This document shows, piece after piece, positions 33,960 through 41,906 of a stretch of 64,000 bases of DNA. A program made the translations under genes and the position numbers. Location: contig OZ220464.1 of assembly GCA_965115825.1 (NCBI GenBank), forward strand, positions 2,418,001 to 2,482,000. Direction: 5' to 3'. The number at the start of each line of letters is the position of its first letter. Positions within the stretch are counted from its first letter, which is position 1. This DNA is from Bin87 sp965115825 (GTDB lineage Bacteria > Chloroflexota > Dehalococcoidia > Lucifugimonadales > UBA3495). The notes under the pieces were generated by a model. It saw only the letters and a program-made list of their open reading frames with translations. It was not told the DNA's origin and did no database searches.

Positions 33960-35663
33960 CTATCCGGATGGCGTCGCTATTGGCCCGAGCTCGTTCAGGA
34001 GGCACCCGGAGTCGTACTCTCCGGGAACGAACCATAGGGGAACGCACCAGGGCGGGAATGGGGCGATTCTCCCTCCGCTTACTGCGATCCGGTAGCTTTG
34101 GTCCGGGTTGACCGACACTTGCAGGAAAACGCCGCCGCCGATGGAACGGCTGTCGCCGTCCCGGAGCACCGAGTAGTCGTCGCGACCCCAACCCACGTCT
34201 GCGGCGAAATCGGGGTTGCGCGCATCGTAAAGAGCCGGGCCGAAGCGGGCCTGCGCGCCGGCGCCGGTGGACTGGTCGTATCTGCTTACCAGCACGCCGC
34301 TGTAGCGAAAGGGGCGGCGTGCCTCGGGATATGACGGGTCGTGAACTTTGGGCGTCTCATCAATGTACGCGGAGTTGCGCTTGTCCAGCACTTCAATGGT
34401 GGTAAATGCGTACCGGCGCCCGGACGATATGACCAGAAACTGGTAGCCTCTCTGGCGTGGAGGATGCAAGGTGTACGTTGCGGCGTCCTCCAGGTGCAGG
34501 GCAACTTCCGATGGGTCAATCCATCCGGCGGCGTAACGGTTCACGGCCAGGGTTGACGGCAAATCCTGATGCCAGCCGAGCGCCCGCGTAACGGAAAGGG
34601 TGGACATGAAATCGAGGGCGTTGCTGTAAGGGTTCGGAGGTTCGGCGGCAGTGCTCTCGTCGTCTCTCCCGTGAATGCCGTCAGGATGCCAGGGAACTTC
34701 GGCGTAGGAATGTGGCCAGTTCATCCAACTGTGTCCAATTTCGTGGGCCAGCAGAGTCATATCAGCCTCGCGCAGGCTCACCAGTCCGAAACGGGCGCTG
34801 CCGTTGTGCGCCGAGCCGCCCCGATCTGATGTAACATCAGTCAATAAGATGCGGTTCAAGCCGCCGGGCGCGCCATGGCTACAGGGGCCATGGGCCTCTG
34901 AAAAGCTCGGGCAGTCGATTATGCCGGCCAGCCGCAGCTGCTGAGTTAACACATCATCGGGAGAACCTTCCCCTTCCAACACAAAGTCGACGCCCGGGTG
35001 AAACCGCATATTGAGATTGCCTTCCGAGATCTTTAAGAAGTAAGGCGCTATGTGAGTGTTCAGGGTCCGCACCGCTTCGGCAAGGGTCATGACCTCCCGA
35101 ATGCCATCGTCCTCAAACCATCCTGGGGCGTCGGGCGGGACGCGCGCAATATCAACAGCGATGTCCAGATTGCCGGTAGAGTAATACGTGGGGTCAACTG
35201 GCGGGTCAAGATGCGTTCGGCCCGGATATTTTTTGACGGGGGTACAGCCCTCGAAGCCCATGTAGCCATAGCGCAGGTAGCTGCCATTGCCGTAAAACCG
35301 GATAAGGGACAGCGGGTCAGCTCCGCCGATGTCGCGCATACCGGCTTCAAGCCAGGGAGACGCGAGTTTCTCAGGCGGATGGCAGGAGTAGGGCGCGGAG
35401 TCCCGCCACCAAGGTTGCGGCTCCAGCAGTTCGTTCCACCGGGCGAAAGGGTCAGCCTGTGTTAGCGTGGCGGCGCCACCGGCAACAGGCGCGAGGGTGG
35501 ACGCCGCCGGCGTAGCGGGGGTATTGGCGGCGGTGGACGTCGGACCGACTGGATGGGTTGCATCCGGGACAGTGGAGGCTGGGGCTGCCGCCGACGGGCC
35601 GCTGCAAGCTATCGCAACGAGCAGCAGCAAGGCCGCGCCCCATCCTTTAAGCCATCTGAACAC
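33960..35663 (-). CDS. Secreted metallopeptidase lipoprotein with HEIGH motif
   Basis: 567 residues from a GTG at 35663. The signal ends in V-A-I-A-C-S, a lipobox-like site, followed by an Ala/Pro/Thr stalk of about 60 residues. The zinc motif L-A-H-E-I-G-H-S-W-M-N-W-P-H begins at about residue 305 (HEIGH 307-311), and A-L-D-F-M-S-T-L-S further on resembles a Met-turn, so it is likely a metzincin- or M6-like protease. Several Cys suggest disulfides. It follows a 43-residue ORF and is convergent with nothing nearby. The substrate is unknown. Confidence 0.8.
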   Translation of the reverse strand: MFRWLKGWGAALLLLVAIACSGPSAAAPASTVPDATHPVGPTSTAANTPATPAASTLAPVAGGAATLTQADPFARWNELLEPQPWWRDSAPYSCHPPEKLASPWLEAGMRDIGGADPLSLIRFYGNGSYLRYGYMGFEGCTPVKKYPGRTHLDPPVDPTYYSTGNLDIAVDIARVPPDAPGWFEDDGIREVMTLAEAVRTLNTHIAPYFLKISEGNLNMRFHPGVDFVLEGEGSPDDVLTQQLRLAGIIDCPSFSEAHGPCSHGAPGGLNRILLTDVTSDRGGSAHNGSARFGLVSLREADMTLLAHEIGHSWMNWPHSYAEVPWHPDGIHGRDDESTAAEPPNPYSNALDFMSTLSVTRALGWHQDLPSTLAVNRYAAGWIDPSEVALHLEDAATYTLHPPRQRGYQFLVISSGRRYAFTTIEVLDKRNSAYIDETPKVHDPSYPEARRPFRYSGVLVSRYDQSTGAGAQARFGPALYDARNPDFAADVGWGRDDYSVLRDGDSRSIGGGVFLQVSVNPDQSYRIAVSGGRIAPFPPWCVPLWFVPGEYDSGCLLNELGPIATPSG

Positions 35664-35702
35664 GTTACCGGCAAGGGGACTATCAGGGACTTGGGATATC
35701 GG

Positions 35703-35834
35703 TTAGTCGGCGACGAGTTCGCGTTTCGTCAGCGTGAGGATGACGCGGGCATCCACTGGGCCAATTCGGGCGTCGATCCGTTCGAACCGGGTAGTCATTT
35801 CCCGCCGCAACTCGGCTATTGCCTCCTCGTTCAT
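35703..35834 (-). CDS. Small coiled-coil-like protein (43 residues)
   Basis: ATG 35834 follows GGAG by about 8 bases. The product M-N-E-E-A-I-A-E-L-R-R-E-M-T-T-R-F-E-R-I then ends in R-E-L-V-A-D. It has helical heptad-like spacing and many charged residues. It lies 39 bases upstream of the metallopeptidase and could be its short upstream gene, or a chance frame. Confidence 0.4.
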   Translation of the reverse strand: MNEEAIAELRREMTTRFERIDARIGPVDARVILTLTKRELVAD

Positions 35835-35952
35835 TGCAGGGTCTCCTTATTCTAGCGTCGTACTAATGTCGTTGCTGCAGTGTAGCATATGTATGGGCCG
35901 GGTTGAACAGTTGCAGCGCGCAGTGGGGAGGCCGGCGGCTCTGCATTTCGGA

Positions 35953-35982
35953 TTGCCGACGGGTGCCGGCCAATGCTACAAT
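35953..35982 (+). promoter_or_regulatory. Candidate promoter of the polysaccharide deacetylase gene
   Basis: TTGCCG (35953-35958), an 18-base spacer ending in TGC, and TACAAT (35977-35982), an extended -10. About 90 bases upstream of ATG 36073. Confidence 0.6.
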
Positions 35983-36072
35983 CCCACCGGCTATACCATA
36001 CTGGGCCGAGCGGAAAGATGAATACCTGGGCCGGAAGGCTCCGGGTTTGCACTGCTATCGGAGGTACTCCTA

Positions 36073-36951
36073 ATGCCCAACCCGCGCGCCGATTTTTCAC
36101 CCATCTTTGAGAGGCCTCGTCTGACGCTGCCGGGTGGGGCGAAGGTGGCCGTGTGGTTTATCATCAACGTGGAGGAGTGGGACATTAACCAACCGATGGC
36201 GCGCACGGTACTGCCGTCGCCGCAGGGGGCTCCAGTATCGCCGGATATTCCAAACTACTCGTGGTTTGACTATGGGATGCGGGTGGGGTTCTGGAGGCTG
36301 CAACGCGCGCTGCGGAAGCACAAACTGCCCGTCACCATCAGCCTGAACGCCGCCGTGTGCGAAGAATACCCACACTTGGTGAAGTCCTGCCTGGAGCTGG
36401 ATTGGGAGCTGCTCGGCCACGGTTACGTGCAACAGGTGCTGCACAAAGAGCCGAACGAGCGAGCCACAATCCGAAAGACGATTGACGTAATACGTAAGTT
36501 CAGCGGCCACCCGCCCCGGGGGTGGATGGGCCCCGGCCTGGCCGAAACTTACGACACGCCGGATATCCTGGCGGAGGAAGGCATTGAGTACGTTGCGGAC
36601 TGGGTGAACGATGATCAACCCTACGAGCTAAAGGTGAGGTCGGGCCGGCTGGTGGCACTGCCGTACACGGTCGAGCTGAACGACATTCCCATCTACCTGG
36701 TTCAGCATCATTCAGCGCCGGAGCTATTCCGCCGTGCGAAAGACGCATTGGAAATCATGCTGATGGAAGGAGAGGAAAACGCGAGGGTAATGGCGATATC
36801 ACTGCACCCGTACATCACGGGCGCGGCGCATCGCATCGGACATTTTCTCCGGCTACTGGAATACATCACCTCGCAAGACGGGGTAAGCTTTTGGACCGGC
36901 AGCGACATCCTAGACTGGTACAATGGACAGGCGCGCCGCGTTGGCAAATAA
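36073..36951 (+). CDS. Polysaccharide deacetylase family protein (PuuE-like)
   Basis: 292 residues, with GGAGG 9 bases before ATG 36073. The N-terminal segment V-A-V-W-F-I-I-N-V-E-E-W, the P-N-Y-S-W-F-D-Y-G-M-R-V-G segment and W-E-L-L-G-H-G-Y match the allantoinase-like (PuuE) branch of the NodB-type deacetylases. The usual Asp pair is replaced by Glu at the start, as in that branch. It has no signal peptide, so a cytoplasmic amidohydrolase acting on a small molecule is more likely than cell-wall deacetylation. Confidence 0.85.
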   Translation: MPNPRADFSPIFERPRLTLPGGAKVAVWFIINVEEWDINQPMARTVLPSPQGAPVSPDIPNYSWFDYGMRVGFWRLQRALRKHKLPVTISLNAAVCEEYPHLVKSCLELDWELLGHGYVQQVLHKEPNERATIRKTIDVIRKFSGHPPRGWMGPGLAETYDTPDILAEEGIEYVADWVNDDQPYELKVRSGRLVALPYTVELNDIPIYLVQHHSAPELFRRAKDALEIMLMEGEENARVMAISLHPYITGAAHRIGHFLRLLEYITSQDGVSFWTGSDILDWYNGQARRVGK

Positions 36952-36966
36952 CCAGTTCACTCTTCG

Positions 36967-36995
36967 TTGATAACCTGCTTTATGCAGTTCATAAT
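36967..36995 (+). promoter_or_regulatory. Candidate promoter of obg-nadD-pyrE
   Basis: TTGATA (36967-36972), a 17-base spacer and CATAAT (36990-36995), each differing by one base from consensus. It would give a leader of about 210 bases before the obg start at 37212. I see no known riboswitch in the leader. Confidence 0.6.
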
Positions 36996-37211
36996 ACGGT
37001 CCTATATGCTCCACGCACATTCACAGCGCGCCGGGCAGGTTACGCCCAGAATCGCCATCAACGGATTTGTGAAGTTATCAACTACGGGAGCGCTCCCCGC
37101 TGCTAGCAAAGCAGCAAGTTATCTACGCGACCATCTAGGGCCTCAAACAGGATAACGAACGTTATCAACACCGTTACGACTGTTGCTAGCTGGTTCGAAA
37201 GGAATTTGGAA

Positions 37212-38528
37212 GTGATTGATACGGTCAGGATTAACGTTAAAGCTGGAAACGGGGGTGACGGATGTATCAGCTTTTTGCGCCTAAAGTACCAGCCTCGTGG
37301 TGGGCCTGATGGCGGCGATGGCGGGAATGGCGGCAACGCCTACATCGTTGGCGACAGCTCCATCAACACGCTACTGCACCTGAAATTCAACAGCACCTTT
37401 TACCTGCAACGGGGAAGCCACGGCAAAGGTAAGAACCAGCGGGGAGCCAACGGCAATGACCGCTATATCCCCGTACCGATGGGCACTGTGGTCTGGCGAA
37501 TGCGCGAGGATGGCAGCAAAACCTTTCTGGCGGATGTTACTTCGGAGGAGCGGACTCTCATTGCCAAGGGCGGCGAAGGCGGCTGGGGCAATGCGCGCTT
37601 TGTGTCTTCCACGAATCAGGAGCCGATGCTGGCCCAATCTGGCAAGAAAGGGGATTACACCGTACTCTGGTTGGAGCTGAAACTGCTGGCGGACGTGGGC
37701 TTGCTGGCCAAGCCTAACGCCGGGAAATCGACCCTCATCTCCAGGTGCTCTGCTGCGAGGCCGAAGGTGGCTGATTATCCGTTCACGACGGTTGAGCCGG
37801 TGTTGGGAGTGGTTACTCACGGCGGTCAGGACTTTGTCATTATGGAGGTTCCCGGCCTGCTGGAAGGGGCGCATCGGGGTATCGGGCTGGGTCATCAGTT
37901 CCTGCGTCACGCTGAGCGGGCCCGCGTGTACGTGCATCTCATAGACGGTCAATCCGATGACCCGGCCGGCGATTTCGTGATGCTGAATCGGGAGCTGCGC
38001 GAGTTCAGCCCAATGCTGGCCGCCAAGCCGCAGGTGGTGGCGGTAAGCAAGCTGGATACTACCGAGACCTACGAGCTGCGCGACGTTATTGAGGAGGAGC
38101 TGCGCAAGGCCATCGCCAGCATTGACGGTTATCCATCCGGCGCGGATGATACGCCTATTCACTTTATATCGGCAGTGTCAGGAGAAGGGGTGGACGGCCT
38201 GCTGGGGCGTTTGGCGGGGATGCTCGCAGAAGCTCCACGGACGGGTCTGGATGAATCGGAGTGGGAGGATGAAGAGGCGGCGGACGCGGCAACCGCGCGA
38301 GCTGTGGAGCGCCGTCCGCTGGGGTTCTACTTGGACGGTGACGTGTACGTTGTGGAGTCGGAACGGCTGGAACGGCTGACCGGGAGGGCGGATATGCGGG
38401 ACTATCGGGTGCTGTTGCAGCTGTGGCGGGAGATGACGCGGCTGGGTCTGGCGCGAAGGCTGGAAGAGGCCGGCATCGAGCCGGGGGATACCATCCGCAT
38501 CGGCAACGCTGAACTGGAGTGGTTCTAG
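37212..38528 (+). CDS. obgE: Obg-family GTPase with altered G motifs
   Basis: 438 residues from GTG 37212, chosen because AAAGGA lies 8 bases upstream and V-I-D-T-V-R-I-N-V-K-A-G-N-G-G-D-G matches the normal Obg start. It has the glycine-rich Obg domain, a G domain and a C-terminal OCT domain. Obg acts in large ribosomal subunit assembly and stress response. The G motifs are unusual: G1 reads A-K-P-N-A-G-K-S-T (Ala for the first Gly), G3 E-V-P-G-L (Glu for Asp) and G4 S-K-L-D (Ser for Asn). G2 (Y-P-F-T-T-V-E-P) is normal. It overlaps nadD by one base. Confidence 0.95.
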   Translation: MIDTVRINVKAGNGGDGCISFLRLKYQPRGGPDGGDGGNGGNAYIVGDSSINTLLHLKFNSTFYLQRGSHGKGKNQRGANGNDRYIPVPMGTVVWRMREDGSKTFLADVTSEERTLIAKGGEGGWGNARFVSSTNQEPMLAQSGKKGDYTVLWLELKLLADVGLLAKPNAGKSTLISRCSAARPKVADYPFTTVEPVLGVVTHGGQDFVIMEVPGLLEGAHRGIGLGHQFLRHAERARVYVHLIDGQSDDPAGDFVMLNRELREFSPMLAAKPQVVAVSKLDTTETYELRDVIEEELRKAIASIDGYPSGADDTPIHFISAVSGEGVDGLLGRLAGMLAEAPRTGLDESEWEDEEAADAATARAVERRPLGFYLDGDVYVVESERLERLTGRADMRDYRVLLQLWREMTRLGLARRLEEAGIEPGDTIRIGNAELEWF

Positions 38529-39181
38529 TGTCGGGTGGGAACACTCGCAAGGCTCGGCGCATCGGCATCTTGGGGGGGACGTTCGATCCGCCTCATCTGG
38601 GGCATCTGCTGATAGCGGAGACGGCGCGGGCTGCGCTGGAGTTGGAGTTAGTGTTGTTCGTTCCGGCGGGTGAGCCATGGCTGAAAGTTGGTCAGCGGGT
38701 TACTCCGGCGTTGCATCGGTTGCGGATGGTGGAGCTGGCTGTGGCGGACAACTCCCACTTTCGGGCGTGCGACTGCGAAGTGCGGCGGAGAGGCGCAACG
38801 TACACGGTGGACACTCTGCGCGAGTTGCTTCAGCTTTACGCTGACGGGACGGAATTTTACTTCATTGTCGGGTCCGACGTGCTTGGGGAGTTTCGCCGCT
38901 GGAAGGAACCGGAAGTTATTCTGAAGCTATGCAGCCTGGCGGTGATTGATCGGCCCGGGGCGCCGGCGGACGGTGTGGGGGCATTGAAAAGACGGTTTCC
39001 GGAAGCGGCCGCGGGCGCGGTAGTATCGGTAGCCGGGCCTCGGGTTGACTTCAGCGCGTCGGAATTGAGGAAGATACTGGCGGCGGGGCAGTCGGCGCGC
39101 TACCAGATTTCGGATGCCGTGGCGCAGTACATCAGAGAGAACGACCTTTACCGCACGGAGTGTAGGGGAAATGACGAGTGA
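38528..39181 (+). CDS. nadD: Nicotinate-nucleotide adenylyltransferase
   Basis: 217 residues from GTG 38528, overlapping the obg stop (TAGTG), with GGAG 8 bases upstream. NadD joins ATP and nicotinate mononucleotide in NAD synthesis. The nucleotidyltransferase motif is G-I-L-G-G-T-F-D-P-P-H-L-G-H-L, and the second motif V-D-F-S-A-S-E-L-R is near the C-terminus (the usual I-S-S-T-x-I-R). An in-frame GTG at 38519 is an alternative start. Confidence 0.95.
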   Translation: MSGGNTRKARRIGILGGTFDPPHLGHLLIAETARAALELELVLFVPAGEPWLKVGQRVTPALHRLRMVELAVADNSHFRACDCEVRRRGATYTVDTLRELLQLYADGTEFYFIVGSDVLGEFRRWKEPEVILKLCSLAVIDRPGAPADGVGALKRRFPEAAAGAVVSVAGPRVDFSASELRKILAAGQSARYQISDAVAQYIRENDLYRTECRGNDE

Positions 39182-39758
39182 ACAGGAGCAAATGGCCGCG
39201 CGCTTGTTGGAGCTGGCGTTGGAGCGTAGGGCCATCAGGTACGGCGACTTCACGCTGTCCTCGGGGCGCAAGAGCGGCTATTATTTTGACGGCCGGCTAC
39301 TGAGCCTGGATCCGGAAGGGGCGCATCTGCTGGGCAATGCGTTTTTACGCTTGATGGGCGGCGCGGATGTTGCGGCCATCGGAGGGCCGACGTTGGGAGC
39401 TGATCCAATCGTGTCGGCGGTGGCGATGGCATCGTGGCAACGCGGTGCGCCAATCCCTGCATTTATCGTGCGCAAGGAGGCAAAAGGGCATGGCACTGGG
39501 CGGCTGATTGAAGGGCCTCTGCCTCCGTCCGGAACGTCGGTGGCCATTGTGGACGATGCTTGCACCACCGGTGGGTCTTTGTTTCACGCTATTGAGGCTG
39601 CTGAAGAGGCTGGCTGCAGGGTTGGCTTGGTGATGACGGCGCTTGACCGCAACGAAGGCGGGAGCGATGCGATACGGCAACGCGGCTACCGTTTCGGGTC
39701 GCTGCTGACGGCGGGTCCGGATGGGCGGATAGAGGTTAATACGGCAGAGGCCATTTAG
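39171..39758 (+). CDS. pyrE: Orotate phosphoribosyltransferase
   Basis: 195 residues from ATG 39171, overlapping nadD by 11 bases. PyrE joins orotate and PRPP to make OMP in pyrimidine synthesis. The PRPP-binding motif is V-A-I-V-D-D-A-C-T-T-G-G-S. F-T-L-S-S-G-R-K-S-G-Y-Y-F-D and R-K-E-A-K-G-H-G-T are the orotate and catalytic loop motifs. Last gene of the obg operon. Confidence 0.95.
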   Translation: MTSEQEQMAARLLELALERRAIRYGDFTLSSGRKSGYYFDGRLLSLDPEGAHLLGNAFLRLMGGADVAAIGGPTLGADPIVSAVAMASWQRGAPIPAFIVRKEAKGHGTGRLIEGPLPPSGTSVAIVDDACTTGGSLFHAIEAAEEAGCRVGLVMTALDRNEGGSDAIRQRGYRFGSLLTAGPDGRIEVNTAEAI

Positions 39759-39819
39759 CAAAGCCTACCGTATTGAGAGCCGGTCCTGCCCACTTTGCTT
39801 CTAATCCGGATTGGGCTGA

Positions 39820-40866
39820 CTAGGCGCCCGGGCTTTGCTTTTCGCCTCCGAGGAACTGGGGTTGGCCAGTGATTATGGCGACGAAACCGGATGCTTCACC
39901 ATCGGATGCCAGGTTAAGTCGCCGGCCAAGTTGCGCTGCGGCGGTTCGGACGTAGCCCAGCCCAATCAAGTCATCGCCGGCGGGAGTGGGCCTGAGGGCT
40001 GCCGAGGTTACCAGGCCCATGGCTTTGCCCTCGTCGTCATTCAGGCGAACGCCGGGCAAAGCGGCAACGATGCCTTCAGTGGAGTATGCAGTATTCACAT
40101 CAGCATCCGCCGCCTCGAACTGCAAGGATACCAGGTATTTTTGAACCTTTTGGTAGGTGTCCAGTCGTGCGATGACTTCCTGGCCGATGTAGCAGCCCTT
40201 ATGGAAGTCGATTACGCCGATGAGACCGGCCTCCAGTGGGTTGTAGGCGTCGCTCATTTCTGATCCGTAGGCCGGGCGGCCTTGGATGATGCGGAGGGCT
40301 TCGGCGCTGCCGGCGCTGATACTGATGGCGCCGCCGGATTCCATGGCGGCGGCGATGCGGGAGGCGGCATCGGCGTCGTCAATGAGCAGGTGATAGGTGG
40401 GTTGCGTGTGGGGATCGTCCGGGTTGGGCGGGTGTTGTATTACCAGGGCGCCGTCGTGAGGGGTCTGGCGCAGGATTTCGTCGGCGCGCGGGCCGGTGAG
40501 AGTGAGCAGGCTGGTTTGGTCGGTGATGTCTGCAACGTCCAGGTCTTCCATGATGGTGTACTTATCGAGGAAGTTAATGACGTTTTGCTGCTGGCCGGGG
40601 CTGGTCAGCAGGAGTTGATGGTCGCCGCAGTGTACGACGTACACGAGGTCGACGATGCGGCCCCGGTCGCTGGTGAGGACTGTGACGGCAGTTGCTCCGG
40701 GTTCGCTGCTGGGGTCAATGAGGTTGGTGGACAGACGGTTGAGCAGGTCGCGGGCGTCCTCGCCGGTGAGGCGTAGGATGCCCGCGTCGTTGGCGAATAG
40801 TGCGGCTTGTCGGGTGGCGGCCCGGAGCTCCGGGGCGGTGATGGCATCGGCGACGGTGGACGGCAT
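39820..40866 (-). CDS. YgfZ/GcvT-family folate-binding protein
   Basis: 348 residues from ATG 40866, with GAGG about 7 bases upstream. The motif K-G-C-Y-I-G-Q-E-V-I-A-R is the signature of YgfZ (IBA57-like), which helps to repair or mature Fe-S enzymes with tetrahydrofolate. The A-type Fe-S carrier gene is just upstream on the same strand, which supports that role. Confidence 0.9.
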   Translation of the reverse strand: MPSTVADAITAPELRAATRQAALFANDAGILRLTGEDARDLLNRLSTNLIDPSSEPGATAVTVLTSDRGRIVDLVYVVHCGDHQLLLTSPGQQQNVINFLDKYTIMEDLDVADITDQTSLLTLTGPRADEILRQTPHDGALVIQHPPNPDDPHTQPTYHLLIDDADAASRIAAAMESGGAISISAGSAEALRIIQGRPAYGSEMSDAYNPLEAGLIGVIDFHKGCYIGQEVIARLDTYQKVQKYLVSLQFEAADADVNTAYSTEGIVAALPGVRLNDDEGKAMGLVTSAALRPTPAGDDLIGLGYVRTAAAQLGRRLNLASDGEASGFVAIITGQPQFLGGEKQSPGA

Positions 40867-40943
40867 TACGAACCTCGGATTTAAGGGCAAAGGCGGGCTA
40901 TAAACCCGCCCCGCTGCATGGGATAGTTAGTCGGCTTCGGGCG

Positions 40944-41300
40944 TCAGACGGCAAAGGAAGTTCCGCAGCCGCAGGCTTTCTTGGCGTTGGGGTTTTCAAA
41001 GACGAAGCCTTTTCCATTGAGGCCGTCGGAGAAGTCGAGCTGGGTTCCAACGAGGTAGATGTAGGATTTTTTGTCGACCATGACTTTGACGCCGTACTGC
41101 TCGACGATTTTGTCGGACTCGCGTTCCTGGTCAGTGATGGTAAGGTCGTAGGTAAGCCCGGAGCAACCGCCGCCTTTGACCGCAACGCGCAGGCCGACGT
41201 TGTCGGTCATGCCTTCTTTCTGGGCGAAATACTTGATTTTGTCGGCGGCCTTTTCGGAGATAGCAACGGTGAGTTCGGCGCCGTTCTGTGTGATGGGCAT
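40944..41300 (-). CDS. A-type iron-sulfur carrier protein (IscA/ErpA family)
   Basis: 118 residues with GGAGG upstream of ATG 41300. Three conserved cysteines are present: G-G-G-C-S-G and the C-terminal A-C-G-C-G. The HesB fold start V-A-I-S-E-K-A-A-D-K-I-K is clear. Such proteins carry Fe-S clusters to target proteins. It is paired with the YgfZ-like gene, 77 bases away, although suf/isc genes are not in the window. Confidence 0.95.
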   Translation of the reverse strand: MPITQNGAELTVAISEKAADKIKYFAQKEGMTDNVGLRVAVKGGGCSGLTYDLTITDQERESDKIVEQYGVKVMVDKKSYIYLVGTQLDFSDGLNGKGFVFENPNAKKACGCGTSFAV

Positions 41301-41538
41301 AAGGATGTGACCTCCACGCGGGGTTGGTGAGACGGTAGGTCGATTTTACGCAAGTTGGGTGGCCTGCGTCAACATAGGGGTTGCCGGCGCAAGTCGGCGC
41401 CGAAATAATCCGTTTCGCTTTGTGACTGCCTTTGACCTCAACCGTCCATCCGACTTCCATTGCGCCCTGTAACCTCAAAACTCCGCGAAAATTGGGCGGA
41501 AGCGGGCGGTTGCGGCAGTACACCGGCATTGCTAAGTA

Positions 41539-41547
41539 TGTTATAAT
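41539..41547 (+). promoter_or_regulatory. Extended -10 promoter of surface protein gene 1
   Basis: TG-T-TATAAT, a perfect extended -10. The -35 region is weak (TACACC at 17 bases). Transcription would start at the very edge of the 16-bp tandem repeat. The same element is found for the inverted copy. Confidence 0.75.
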
Positions 41548-41550
41548 GTA

Positions 41551-41686
41551 GACAGACAGCGCGCGCCACAGACAGCGCGCGCCACAGACAGCGCGCGCCA
41601 CAGACAGCGCGCGCCACAGACAGCGCGCGCCACAGACAGCGCGCGCCACAGACAGCGCGCGCCACAGACAGCGCGCGCCACAGACA
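41551..41686. repeat. 16-bp tandem repeat in the leader of surface protein gene 1 (8 units)
   Basis: Unit cacagacagcgcgcgc repeated eight times. It lies at the start of the predicted transcript. The GCGCGC cores are self-complementary, so neighbouring units could pair in RNA or DNA. Confidence 0.9.
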
Positions 41687-41906
41687 AGGAAGGAGGCGCG
41701 CGTTGAAGCATCTGTCTAGTTGACGGAACCCGGTCGCCGGCCGGCTCGCTTTGAGCCGATGCCGGCTTGTTGCGTTTCCGTCCGGTAAGCCCTCCGCCGT
41801 TCCTCCTGACGCCGGCTTTGCTGGCGCGGGAGCGGGTGAATGATGGTGGTGAGGGTCATTGAACCGACAACCCTTGAACGACAATCCCGCGAGGAGATTC
41901 TGTCAA
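41687..41906 (+). promoter_or_regulatory. Conserved structured 5' leader of surface protein gene 1
   Basis: After the tandem repeats, a hairpin CGGCTC-GCTTT-GAGCCG, extended by GCCGGC on both sides (with AT bulged), is followed by a second hairpin near 41809 and by GAGGAG 10 bases before ATG 41907. The inverted copy keeps the same hairpins, despite some base changes. Confidence 0.55.

Noticed and set aside
37180..37205. tRNA-like T-loop (GGTTCGAAA) before obg
   Set aside because: No acceptor, D or anticodon arms can be found around it.
41551..41686. The 16-bp tandem repeat as a CRISPR array
   Set aside because: Units are directly adjacent with no spacers.
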